DNA of 11,329 nucleotides from an uncultured Butyricicoccus sp. (GCA_900555465.1 USLE01000017.1:1-11329); one strand, 5' to 3'. Shown: positions 1 through 6,628, numbered from the stretch's first letter. Numbers and translations are program-made. Notes: a model not told the origin generated them from the sequence alone.

Positions 1-1
1 C

Positions 2-721
2 GTTAAGGACGAGAAGGACGGCAAGCTGACCGGCGGCGAGACCAAGCTCGGCCTGGTTTCCGACGACATCATCCCGAACAAGGTCTGCCTCGTTCCGGAC
101 CTGCTCAAGACCCTGCCGTACAAGCCGTTTGCGGCTTCCGCGATCGACGCGCTCATCCACGCGACCGAGTCCTTCCTGTCCCCGCACCGCAAGACCGTTA
201 CCTCTGAGATGTACTCGGTCAAGGCTATGGAGATGATCCTCGAAGGCTTCCGCCGCATCGCGCTCGAAGGCCCGGACGCCCGCATCGATTACCTCGGCGA
301 GTTCGTAACCGCTTCCCTGTTCGCAGGCATTGCGTTCCTGAAGGCCGGCTGCGCTACCGTTCACGGCATGTCCTTCCCGCTCGGCGGCACCTACCATGTA
401 CCGCACGGCGAGTCCAACTACGCTCTGTTCGGCAAGATCCTCGAGCTGTACGACGAGTACGAGCCGAACGGCGAGCTGGGCAAGTTCAAGGAAATCGTTG
501 CCCGCTGCCTGGGCTGCACCAAGGACGACGCTCTGCGCACCCTGAACGTCACCCTCGAGAAGGTTCTGCCGCTCAAGCCGCTGCATGAGTATGGCTTCAA
601 GGAAGAAGACATCAAGAGCTTCCCGATCTCGGTTGAAGCAAACCAGCAGCGCCTGATCACCAACTCCTACCGTCCGTGGAGCAATGAGCTGAGCGAGCGC
701 GTATACCGCGAGTGCTTCTAA
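2..721 (+). CDS. 4hbD: 4-hydroxybutyrate dehydrogenase, C-terminal 239 residues (5' truncated by window edge)
   Basis: An iron-dependent (group III type) alcohol dehydrogenase that interconverts succinate semialdehyde and 4-hydroxybutyrate with NAD(H) in the cytoplasm. The reading frame is open from base 2, so the true start lies outside the window; the family is about 370 residues long, so roughly the last two thirds are present. The four usual metal ligands are visible, in fragment numbering: D49 and H53 in AIDALIHATE, H121 in TVHGMS and H135 in VPHGESN, with the 4- and 14-residue spacings of the FucO/4HbD family. The stretch GCATVHGMSFPLGG followed by YHVPHGESNY resembles the Clostridium kluyveri-type 4-hydroxybutyrate enzyme more than general alcohol dehydrogenases. 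The adjacent abfD gene, which uses the activated product, supports the call. A terminator follows 20 bases after the stop. Substrate choice is inferred; other short-chain hydroxy acids are possible. Confidence 0.9.
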   Translation, partial: VKDEKDGKLTGGETKLGLVSDDIIPNKVCLVPDLLKTLPYKPFAASAIDALIHATESFLSPHRKTVTSEMYSVKAMEMILEGFRRIALEGPDARIDYLGEFVTASLFAGIAFLKAGCATVHGMSFPLGGTYHVPHGESNYALFGKILELYDEYEPNGELGKFKEIVARCLGCTKDDALRTLNVTLEKVLPLKPLHEYGFKEEDIKSFPISVEANQQRLITNSYRPWSNELSERVYRECF

Positions 722-741
722 TCCAGTAAGCGTTTCGCCTG

Positions 742-779
742 AACAGGGCGGGGACCCCCGCGTTCCCGCCCTGTTTTTT
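742..779 (+). terminator. Rho-independent terminator after 4hbD
   Basis: A perfect 11-bp stem (AACAGGGCGGG at 742-752 with CCCGCCCTGTT at 765-775), a 12-nt loop and a run of six T (774-779). It sits between 4hbD and abfD, which otherwise read like one operon. No convincing promoter is visible between it and abfD, so it may act as a partial terminator that lowers abfD transcription relative to 4hbD. Confidence 0.9.
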
Positions 780-832
780 CTTAAAGGGGCCTTGCCCCGC
801 CAGTTTGAAATGAGAAAGGATACTTGATCGCT

Positions 833-2278
833 ATGATGACCAAAGACCAGTACATTGAGTCCCTGCGCAAGCTGAAGCTCAACCTGTATATGTTCGGCGA
901 AAAGGTGGAGAACCCGGTGGACAACCCGGTCATTCGCCCCTCGCTCAACTCCTTCGCCGCTACCTATGAGCTGGCCGAGGATCCCCAGTACGAGGATCTG
1001 ATGACTGCGACCAGCCACATCACCGGCAAGAAGATCAACCGCTTCACCCACATGCACCAGTCGACCGACGACCTGATCAAGAAGGTCAAGATGCAGCGTC
1101 TGCTCGGCCAGAAGACCGCAGCCTGCTTCCAGCGCTGCGTTGGCATGGACGCCATGAACGCGGTTTTCTCCTCTACTTATGAGATCGACGAGGCCTGCGG
1201 CACCCACTACCACGAGAACTTCGTCAAGTTCCTGACCCGCGTACAGGAAGAGGACCTCGCAGTCGACGGCGCAATGACCGACGTCAAGGGCGACCGTTCG
1301 CTGGCCCCCTCCAAGCAGGCCGATCCCGACCTGTTCCTGCACGTTGTAGAGCGCACCCCGGACGGCGTTTACGTCACCGGCGCAAAGGCGCACCAGACCG
1401 GTTTCGTCAACTCGCACGAAGTTCTGGTCATGCCGACCATCTCCATGCGTGAGGGCGACGAGGACTACGCGATCTCCTTCGCAGTCCCGACCGATTCCGA
1501 GGGCATCACCCTGATCTACGGCCGTCAGTCCTGCGACACCCGCAAGCTCGAGGAGTACAACGACATCGACGTCGGCAACAAGGTATACGGCGGCCACGAA
1601 GTTCTGGTCATCTTCGACCATGTATTTGTTCCGAATGACCGCATCTTCCTCAACGGCGAGGTCAAGTTCGCGGGCATGATCGTTGAGCGCTTCGCAGGCT
1701 ACCACCGCCAGTCCTACGGCGGCTGCAAGGTCGGCGTGGGCGACGTGCTGATCGGCGCGACCGCACTGGCCGGCGATATGGCGGGCTCCTCCAAGGCGTC
1801 CCACGTCAAGGACAAGATCATCGAGATGACCCACCTGAACGAGACCCTGTACTGCTGCGGCATCGCGTGCTCCAGCCAGGGCACCAAGACCAAGGCGGGC
1901 AACTACCTGATCGACCTGCTGCTGGCGAACGTCTGCAAGCAGAACGTCACCCGCTTCCCGTACGAGATCGCGCGCCTCGCGCAGGACCTCGCGGGCGGCC
2001 TGATGGTAACCCAGCCCTCTGAGGCGGACTACCGCAACCCGGCCCTCAAGCCGTACATCGAGAAGTACCTCAAGGGTGTAGCCTCTGTCCCGACCGAGGA
2101 CCGCATGCGTGTCCTCCGCCTGATCGAGAACATGACTATGGGCACCGCTGCTGTTGGCTATCTGCCGGAGTCCATGCATGGCGCAGGCTCGCCGCAGGCA
2201 CAGCGCATCATGATTGCCCGTCAGTCCAACCTCGAAATGAAAAAGGAACTGGCTAAGAAGATTGCTCGCATCCAGTAA
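833..2278 (+). CDS. abfD: 4-hydroxybutyryl-CoA dehydratase / vinylacetyl-CoA delta-isomerase
   Basis: Dehydrates 4-hydroxybutyryl-CoA to crotonyl-CoA through a ketyl-radical mechanism, using FAD and an unusual [4Fe-4S] cluster; a cytoplasmic homotetramer in characterised relatives. The 481-residue product matches the Clostridium aminobutyricum enzyme along its length as I recall it. The cluster ligands are present: C98 and C102 in ACFQRCVGMD, H291 in AGYHRQSYGG and C298 in GGCKVG, followed by K299. These correspond to C99, C103, H292, C299 and K300 of the C. aminobutyricum protein. The ATG at 833 (MMTKDQY) was chosen because AGAAAGGA at 813-820 lies 12 bases upstream and relatives begin in the same way; a TTG at 824 in the same frame is too close to that site. 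A strong hairpin follows the stop. The enzyme is oxygen-sensitive in known members, fitting a strict anaerobe. Identification is secure. Confidence 0.97.
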   Translation: MMTKDQYIESLRKLKLNLYMFGEKVENPVDNPVIRPSLNSFAATYELAEDPQYEDLMTATSHITGKKINRFTHMHQSTDDLIKKVKMQRLLGQKTAACFQRCVGMDAMNAVFSSTYEIDEACGTHYHENFVKFLTRVQEEDLAVDGAMTDVKGDRSLAPSKQADPDLFLHVVERTPDGVYVTGAKAHQTGFVNSHEVLVMPTISMREGDEDYAISFAVPTDSEGITLIYGRQSCDTRKLEEYNDIDVGNKVYGGHEVLVIFDHVFVPNDRIFLNGEVKFAGMIVERFAGYHRQSYGGCKVGVGDVLIGATALAGDMAGSSKASHVKDKIIEMTHLNETLYCCGIACSSQGTKTKAGNYLIDLLLANVCKQNVTRFPYEIARLAQDLAGGLMVTQPSEADYRNPALKPYIEKYLKGVASVPTEDRMRVLRLIENMTMGTAAVGYLPESMHGAGSPQAQRIMIARQSNLEMKKELAKKIARIQ

Positions 2279-2291
2279 TCTCTGAGCAAAT

Positions 2292-2326
2292 CATAGGCAC
2301 TCATGGTATGCCCGTGAGTGCCTATG
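2292..2326 (+). other. Strong intergenic RNA hairpin between abfD and the cysteine-rich ORF
   Basis: A perfect 12-bp inverted repeat (CATAGGCACTCA at 2292-2303 and TGAGTGCCTATG at 2315-2326). The loop can pair further (T2304-G2314, G2305-C2313, G2306-C2312), giving about 15 pairs around a 5-nt loop. There is no T-run after it, so it is not a normal terminator. A role as a 3'-end stabiliser or processing site separating abfD from the downstream message is inferred. Confidence 0.75.
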
Positions 2327-2364
2327 TTCGCAATTTCTATAAAAAGAAGGGGGAAAAACGCGCC

Positions 2365-2640
2365 ATGCTGCGCTGCACCGTGAAATTCTGCGGCGGCTGT
2401 AACCCGCGCTATGACCGCGGCGAGGCCTACAACACCGTGCGCTCCTCCCTCTCCGGCGCCGCATCCTTCGCTTATCCCGAGGACGGCGCCCACTATGACG
2501 TGCTGCTCATCATCCGCGGCTGCACCGGCTGCCCGTACCTGTACGAGGAGATCGATGCCGCCCACCGTGTGATCATTACCGCGGCGGACGAGATCCCGGC
2601 CGCCATCCGTGAGATCGAACAGATCGCGTCGCAAACGTGA
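2365..2640 (+). CDS. Small cysteine-rich protein with CGGC and CTGC motifs, function unknown
   Basis: A 91-residue soluble protein with no signal peptide or membrane segment. Its five cysteines are C4, C9, C12, C53 and C56; the last four form two CxxC pairs, CGGC(NPRYDR) at 9-12 and RGCTGCPYL at 53-56. The second pair follows a hydrophobic strand (YDVLLIIRG). The alternation of strands and helices would fit a small thioredoxin-like or metal/Fe-S-binding fold, but this is inference. The start is the ATG at 2365, with AAGGGGG at 2347-2353 upstream; an in-frame ATG at 2308 lies in the loop of the preceding hairpin and has no ribosome binding site. The gene lies between abfD and the CoA-transferase on the same strand, with 45 bases to the next start, so co-transcription is likely. 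Codon use matches the neighbours. I cannot assign a function; a role in redox, metal delivery or dehydratase maintenance is a guess from position. Confidence 0.85.
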   Translation: MLRCTVKFCGGCNPRYDRGEAYNTVRSSLSGAASFAYPEDGAHYDVLLIIRGCTGCPYLYEEIDAAHRVIITAADEIPAAIREIEQIASQT

Positions 2641-2685
2641 CCTCTTGCAAACAAGGTTGCATTTTTATAGAGGAGGATGATAAAG

Positions 2686-4254
2686 ATGAAGAAAGTTAGC
2701 ATTAGCTCCGCGGAGGAAGCTGCCCTCAAAGTACAGGACGGCGATACCATCGCCACCGGCGGCTTTGTAAGCTGCGCCTGCCCGGAGACCCTGTCCAAGG
2801 CGCTCGAGAAGCGCTTCCTGGAGACCGGCCACCCGAAGGACCTGACCCTGTTCTTCGCAGCAGGCCAGGGCCACCGCGACGGCACCGGCGGCGACCACTA
2901 CGGCCATGAGGGCATGGTCAAGCGCGTCATCGGCGGCCACTGGGATCGCGCGCCCCGTCTGGGCGAGCTCGCGCTGAACAATAAGATCGAAGCATACAAC
3001 CTGCCGCAGGGCGTTATTTCGCATATGTACCGCGATATCGCGGCGCACAACATCGGCACGATTACCCACGTCGGCCTGAAGACCTTTGCCGACCCGCGCA
3101 ACGGCGGCGGCAAGCTCAACGACGTGACCAAGGAAGATCTGGTCAAGATCGTCAACATCGAGGGTCAGGAGCGCCTGCTCTACAAGGGCTTCCCGATCAA
3201 CGTCGTATTCCTGCGCGCTTCCTACTGCGACGAATACGGCAACTGCACCGTACATAGAGAGATCGGCCCGCTGGACGTCACCGCGATGGCGCAGGCGTGC
3301 AAGAACTCGGGCGGCAAGGTCATCGTACAGGTCGAGAAGATCGTACAGGGCGGCTCGCTCGACCCGAAGCTGGTCGCGATCCCGGGCATCTATGTTGACT
3401 CGGTCGTTGTCGGCTCGGACGAAGAGAACATGCAGTGCCTCGGCATGCCGTACGACGGCGCGCTGACCGGCGAATTCCGCATCCCGGTAGACGCGATCCC
3501 GCCCATCCCGATGGACGCCAAGAAGATCATCGCCCGCCGCGCTGCAATGGAGCTGCCGCCGGACGCGATCGTCAACCTCGGCACCGGCGCACCGGAGAAG
3601 ATCGCCAACGTCGCGGCAGAGGAAGGCATCTCGGACAAGATGACCCTGACCGTTGAGGCCGGCTCGATCGCAGGCGTCCCCTACGGCGGCACCCAGTTCG
3701 GCGCTGCGGCGAACGCCATGTGCATCATCCCGCACAACGTACAGTTCGACTTCTATCAGGGCGGCGGTCTGGACGTCGCGTTCCTCGGTCTTGCTGAGAC
3801 CGCGCCGAACGGCGACCTGAACGTTTCCAAGTTCGGCACCCGTCTGGCAGGCGCGGGCGGATTCATCGACATCACGCAGAACGCCAAGAAGGTCGTTTAC
3901 TGCGGCACCTTCACCGCGAAGGGCCTCAAGACCGCCTGCGAGGACGGCAAGCTGGTCATCACGCAGGAAGGCGCAAAGAAGAAGTTCGTCAATCAGGTCG
4001 AGCACATCACCTTCTCGGGCGACTACGCAAACGAAGTACACCAGCCGGTTCTGTACATCACCGAGCGCGCGGTATTCGAGCTGCGTCCGGAAGGCGTTAC
4101 CCTGATTGAGATCGCGCCGGGCATCGACCTCCAGACCCAGGTCCTCGACCAGATGGAGTTCGAGCCCAAGATCGCATACCAGCCGGACGGCACCATCAAG
4201 CTGATGGACGCCCGCATCTTCCGCGATGAGCTGATGGGCCTCGCGAACGATTAA
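2686..4254 (+). CDS. Acetate/propionate-type (YdiF/Pct-like) acyl-CoA:acetate CoA-transferase, fused alpha-beta
   Basis: A family I CoA-transferase of 522 residues in which both half-domains are fused, as in YdiF and Clostridium propionicum Pct. It moves CoA between acyl-CoA and a carboxylate through a glutamyl-CoA intermediate. The catalytic glutamate is E324 in TVEAGSIAGVPYGG, the same position as E324 of C. propionicum Pct. The N-terminal half carries GDTIATGGFVSC and the C-terminal half carries NLGTGAPE and GGGLDVAFLG. The start was set at the ATG at 2686, 9 bases after a perfect AGGAGG (2671-2676); the in-frame ATG at 2677 directly abuts that site. It may activate 4-hydroxybutyrate using acetyl-CoA or butyryl-CoA, or release butyrate or acetoacetate. 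It is not of the Cat2/AbfT subfamily usually paired with abfD. The exact substrate cannot be read from sequence. No terminator is visible after it. Confidence 0.92.
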   Translation: MKKVSISSAEEAALKVQDGDTIATGGFVSCACPETLSKALEKRFLETGHPKDLTLFFAAGQGHRDGTGGDHYGHEGMVKRVIGGHWDRAPRLGELALNNKIEAYNLPQGVISHMYRDIAAHNIGTITHVGLKTFADPRNGGGKLNDVTKEDLVKIVNIEGQERLLYKGFPINVVFLRASYCDEYGNCTVHREIGPLDVTAMAQACKNSGGKVIVQVEKIVQGGSLDPKLVAIPGIYVDSVVVGSDEENMQCLGMPYDGALTGEFRIPVDAIPPIPMDAKKIIARRAAMELPPDAIVNLGTGAPEKIANVAAEEGISDKMTLTVEAGSIAGVPYGGTQFGAAANAMCIIPHNVQFDFYQGGGLDVAFLGLAETAPNGDLNVSKFGTRLAGAGGFIDITQNAKKVVYCGTFTAKGLKTACEDGKLVITQEGAKKKFVNQVEHITFSGDYANEVHQPVLYITERAVFELRPEGVTLIEIAPGIDLQTQVLDQMEFEPKIAYQPDGTIKLMDARIFRDELMGLAND

Positions 4255-4298
4255 TCTCGGTTTTATTAGTTGTGTGTGTTGTGCAAGTTTTGGGCATA

Positions 4299-4316
4299 TC
4301 GTTAAGTCTTTAACAA
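4299..4316. promoter_or_regulatory. Rex operator-like site 1 (distal), upstream of thl promoter
   Basis: TCGTTAA-GTCT-TTAACAA matches the known Firmicute Rex operator TTGTTAA-N4-TTAACAA at 13 of 14 fixed positions. It lies 16 bp upstream of the -35 box of the thl promoter. Rex is the NADH/NAD+-sensing repressor that controls thl, crt-hbd and alcohol genes in other clostridia, so the location fits. Binding itself is inferred. Confidence 0.7.
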
Positions 4317-4332
4317 ACTTTGCGAAAACCCC

Positions 4333-4360
4333 TTGCATTTTCCCGCACATTTGATAAAAT
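4333..4360 (+). promoter_or_regulatory. Candidate sigma-A promoter of thl-crt-hbd
   Basis: A -35 box TTGCAT (4333-4338) and a -10 box TAAAAT (4355-4360) separated by 16 bp, in an AT-rich stretch that stands out from the GC-rich coding DNA. Transcription would begin near 4367, giving a leader of about 70 bases. A Rex-like site overlaps the -10 box. Confidence 0.6.
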
Positions 4361-4368
4361 ATTAACGA
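4351..4368. promoter_or_regulatory. Rex operator-like site 2 (proximal), over the -10 box of thl
   Basis: TTGATAA-AATA-TTAACGA matches TTGTTAA-N4-TTAACAA at 12 of 14 fixed positions and covers the -10 element and the probable start point. Its start is 52 bp from that of site 1, about five helical turns, so both would lie on the same DNA face. This is a classic repressor placement; binding is inferred. Confidence 0.6.
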
Positions 4369-4391
4369 ACTCGAAAGAGAAGTACCACACT

Positions 4392-4410
4392 GTGCCGGCC
4401 CGGCCGGTGC
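4392..4410 (+). other. GC-rich hairpin in the thl leader
   Basis: CCGG at 4395-4398 pairs with CCGG at 4404-4407 around a 5-nt loop; two wobble pairs and one G-C pair (G4392-C4410) extend the stem. It ends 10 bases before the thl ribosome binding site (AAGGAG, 4421-4426). A role in leader stability is possible; it is too short to call a riboswitch. Confidence 0.4.
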
Positions 4411-4435
4411 AAGAGAAGAAAAGGAGAAACAGCAA

Positions 4436-5623
4436 ATGAACGTTTACATCTGTTCCGCTGCCCGTACTGCTATCGGTACCTACGGCGGCACCCTCCGTGA
4501 CGTACCCGCGGCCCAGCTCGGTATCGCCGCTGCCAACGCTGCTGTAGAGCGCGCCGGCGTAGACAAGGCTGCCATCGACGAGTGCCTGTTCGGTCAGGTG
4601 CTGCAGGGCGGCGTAGGCCAGAACGTGGCCCGTCAGGTATCGCTCGGCATCGGTATGCCGCTCGAGACCCCCGCTATGACGCTGAACAAGGTTTGCGCGT
4701 CCTCCATGCGCGCGATCTCCCTGGGTTCCCAGATCATCCGCTCGGGCGAGGACCAGATGATGCTGGTCGGCGGCTGCGAGTCCATGTCCGGTGCGCCGTA
4801 TATCTCCCGCAATATGCGCTGGGGCGCCCGCATGAACGACGTCAAGTTCGTCGATATGATGGTTTATGACGGCGTATTCGATGTGTTCAACCAGTACCAC
4901 ATGGGCATCACCGCGGAAAACGTTGCCGAGAAGTACGGCATCACCCGCGAGATGCAGGATCAGATCGGCTACGAGTCCCAGATGAAGGCTGCCAAGGCGA
5001 TCTCCTCCGGCCGCTTCAAGGACGAGATCGTCCCGATCGAGGTCAAGAAGAAGAAGGAAACCGTTATTTTTGACACCGACGAGCACTGCCGCCCGCAGAC
5101 CACCCTCGAGGGTCTGGCAAAGCTCCGCCCGGCGTTCAAGAAGGACGGCACGGTCACCGCAGGCAACGCTTCCGGCATCAACGACGCAGGCGCTGCGATG
5201 ATCATCGCTTCCGAGGATTTCGTTAAGGCGCACGGCCTCAAGCCGCTGGCGAAGATCCGCGCGTTCGGCTCTGTCGGCTGCGATCCGTCCATCATGGGCA
5301 TCGGCCCGATCGAGTCCACCCGCCAGGCGCTTAAGCGTGCCGGCCTGACCGTTGCTGACCTTGATCTGGTCGAGTCCAACGAGGCGTTCGCTGCGCAGGC
5401 TGCTGCTGTCAACCGCGAGCTGGGCTTCGACATGGAGAAGGTCAACGTCAACGGCGGCGCGATTGCGCTGGGCCACCCGATCGGCGCGGCCGGCTGCCGT
5501 ATCACCACCACGCTGATCTACGAAATGATCAAGCGCGACCTGACCATCGGCCTGGCTACCATGTGCATCGGCGGCGGCATGGGCGAAGCCCTGATCGTCG
5601 AGCGCGACGAGCTCTGCAAGTAA
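4436..5623 (+). CDS. thl: Acetyl-CoA acetyltransferase (biosynthetic-type thiolase)
   Basis: Catalyses reversible condensation of two acetyl-CoA to acetoacetyl-CoA in the cytoplasm. The 395-residue length is typical for tetrameric type II thiolases. The catalytic set is visible: nucleophile C87 in NKVCASSMRA, the NEAF motif at 315-318, H347 in GGAIALGHPIG and C377 in ATMCIGGGMGEA. The covering-loop segment YHMGITAENVA is also present. The start ATG at 4436 has AAGGAG 9 bases upstream. The gene begins the thl-crt-hbd set and has its own promoter with two Rex-like sites, so expression is probably tied to NADH level. The nucleophile loop reads CASSM where the Clostridium acetobutylicum enzyme has CGSGL. 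C87 and C377 correspond to the pair that forms a reversible disulfide in that enzyme, but whether it happens here is unknown. Direction in vivo could be synthesis or thiolysis, depending on the substrate fermented. Confidence 0.97.
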   Translation: MNVYICSAARTAIGTYGGTLRDVPAAQLGIAAANAAVERAGVDKAAIDECLFGQVLQGGVGQNVARQVSLGIGMPLETPAMTLNKVCASSMRAISLGSQIIRSGEDQMMLVGGCESMSGAPYISRNMRWGARMNDVKFVDMMVYDGVFDVFNQYHMGITAENVAEKYGITREMQDQIGYESQMKAAKAISSGRFKDEIVPIEVKKKKETVIFDTDEHCRPQTTLEGLAKLRPAFKKDGTVTAGNASGINDAGAAMIIASEDFVKAHGLKPLAKIRAFGSVGCDPSIMGIGPIESTRQALKRAGLTVADLDLVESNEAFAAQAAAVNRELGFDMEKVNVNGGAIALGHPIGAAGCRITTTLIYEMIKRDLTIGLATMCIGGGMGEALIVERDELCK

Positions 5624-5633
5624 ACGATATTTC

Positions 5634-5656
5634 GCAGGGGGCGTAACGCCCCCTGC
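5634..5656 (+). other. Perfect GC-rich hairpin downstream of thl
   Basis: GCAGGGGGCG (5634-5643) and CGCCCCCTGC (5647-5656) form a 10-bp stem with a TAA triloop, starting 10 bases after the thl stop. No T-run follows, so termination is unlikely to be efficient; it may protect the 3' end of a thl message or mark a processing site. Confidence 0.7.
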
Positions 5657-5680
5657 ATACAAAACGTTCGGATTTGACCC

Positions 5681-5704
5681 AAAATCAAGCTGCGGCTTGA
5701 TTTT
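5681..5704 (+). terminator. Hairpin with A/T-flanked stem between thl and crt, possible weak terminator
   Basis: AAAATCAAGC (5681-5690) and GCTTGATTTT (5695-5704) form a perfect 10-bp stem with a TGCG tetraloop. The four T's are part of the stem and GCAT follows, so it would be a weak terminator at best. With the preceding hairpin it separates thl from crt in a 140-base gap without a convincing promoter. Confidence 0.45.
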
Positions 5705-5763
5705 GCATAGGGGTATCCCCCCAAATGACATTTGTCAGTATTTTGGAAAGGAAGTCTTTACCA

Positions 5764-6579
5764 ATGACCGATGTAGTAGTTGAGAAAAAGGGCCATGTAG
5801 CGGTCGTCAAGATCGAGCACATGAAGGCGATGAACGCGCTGTCCACCGACATGTACGCCCAGCTGGAAGAGGCGTTCGACGAAGTCGCTAAGATGGATGA
5901 CGTTTACTGTGTCGTCCTGACCGGCTCGTCCACTGTCAATAAGAAGGGCAAGACGGTTAACTCCTTCGTTGCCGGCGCGGATATCGCTCAGATGTCCACC
6001 ATGACGGTTGAGGAAGGCAAGTTCTTCGGCAACGATTCCAACCGCGTCTGCTGGAAGATCGAGAACTTCAAGCGCCCGGTTATCGCGGCGATCAACGGCT
6101 TCTGCCTGGGCGGCGGCTGCGAACTGGCGATGAGCTGCGACATCCGCCTCGCGTCCGAGAACGCGATGTTCGGCCAGCCGGAAGTCGGTCTGGGCATCAC
6201 CCCGGGCTGCGGCGGCACGCAGCGTCTGGCGCGTCTGGTCGGCGTAGGCAAGGCAAAGGAAATGATCTACACTGCCCGCGGCAACTACACCGCACAGCAG
6301 GCTTTGGAAATGGGTCTGGTCAACTACGTTTATCCGCTGGAGAACCTGATGGACGAGGCCATGAAGCTCGCGGAAGAGATCGCGGCGCAGGCACCGATCG
6401 CGGTTTCCCTGTGCAAGGAAGCCATCAACGTCGGCATGCAGACCGACCTGAACTCCGCCCTGAAGTTCGAGGGCAACGTATTCGGCCAGTGCTTCGCGAC
6501 CGAGGACCAGAAGTACGGCATGGCTTACTTCCTTGACAAGAACAAGGAAAAGCCCGCCAAGGAGTTCAAGAACAAGTAA
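5764..6579 (+). CDS. crt: Enoyl-CoA hydratase / crotonase (3-hydroxybutyryl-CoA dehydratase)
   Basis: Interconverts (S)-3-hydroxybutyryl-CoA and crotonyl-CoA in the cytoplasm. The product is 271 residues, slightly longer than a typical bacterial crotonase. The oxyanion-hole segments are visible (AGADIAQM at 71-78; the GGG before C119), as are both catalytic glutamates, E120 in GGGCELAMSCD and E140 in GQPEVGLGITPG, matching E144 and E164 of rat crotonase. A loop of about 10 residues rich in K, S and T (near 56-66) precedes the AGAD segment and accounts for the extra length. The ATG at 5764 was chosen because AAAGGA lies 11 bases upstream and the protein then begins MTDVVVEKKG; an ATG at 5725 would place that ribosome binding site inside the gene. 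hbd starts 49 bases downstream, so crt and hbd are probably co-transcribed. Unlike the classic clostridial cluster, bcd-etfBA is not inserted between them. Confidence 0.96.
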   Translation: MTDVVVEKKGHVAVVKIEHMKAMNALSTDMYAQLEEAFDEVAKMDDVYCVVLTGSSTVNKKGKTVNSFVAGADIAQMSTMTVEEGKFFGNDSNRVCWKIENFKRPVIAAINGFCLGGGCELAMSCDIRLASENAMFGQPEVGLGITPGCGGTQRLARLVGVGKAKEMIYTARGNYTAQQALEMGLVNYVYPLENLMDEAMKLAEEIAAQAPIAVSLCKEAINVGMQTDLNSALKFEGNVFGQCFATEDQKYGMAYFLDKNKEKPAKEFKNK

Positions 6580-6628
6580 GCGATCCCCCATCATCCGATT
6601 TTCAGCGTGAGAGAGAGGTTATAAAATC

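Noticed and set aside
2308..2364. An upstream ATG extension of the cysteine-rich ORF
   Set aside because: The ATG at 2308 is in the loop of the hairpin at 2292-2326 and lacks a ribosome binding site; the ATG at 2365 has a good one.
2645..2670. A promoter upstream of the CoA-transferase (TTGCAA ... TTATAG)
   Set aside because: The spacing of 14 bases is too short and the -10 is poor; co-transcription with the preceding ORF is simpler.
4255..4298. A terminator for the CoA-transferase gene
   Set aside because: The stretch is GT-rich but no stem followed by T's could be found; transcription may read into the thl leader.
2665..4350. A 561-codon open frame on the - strand opposite the CoA-transferase
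   Set aside because: It is an antisense shadow of the strongly biased + strand gene; the protein is Arg/Asp/Leu/Val/Ala-rich with no motif. A similar 473-codon frame opposite thl (4310-5731) was rejected for the same reason.
5674..5702. A promoter for crt (TTGACC, 17 bp, TTGATT)
   Set aside because: The -10 matches only 3 of 6 bases and lies within a perfect hairpin stem, so it is probably chance.
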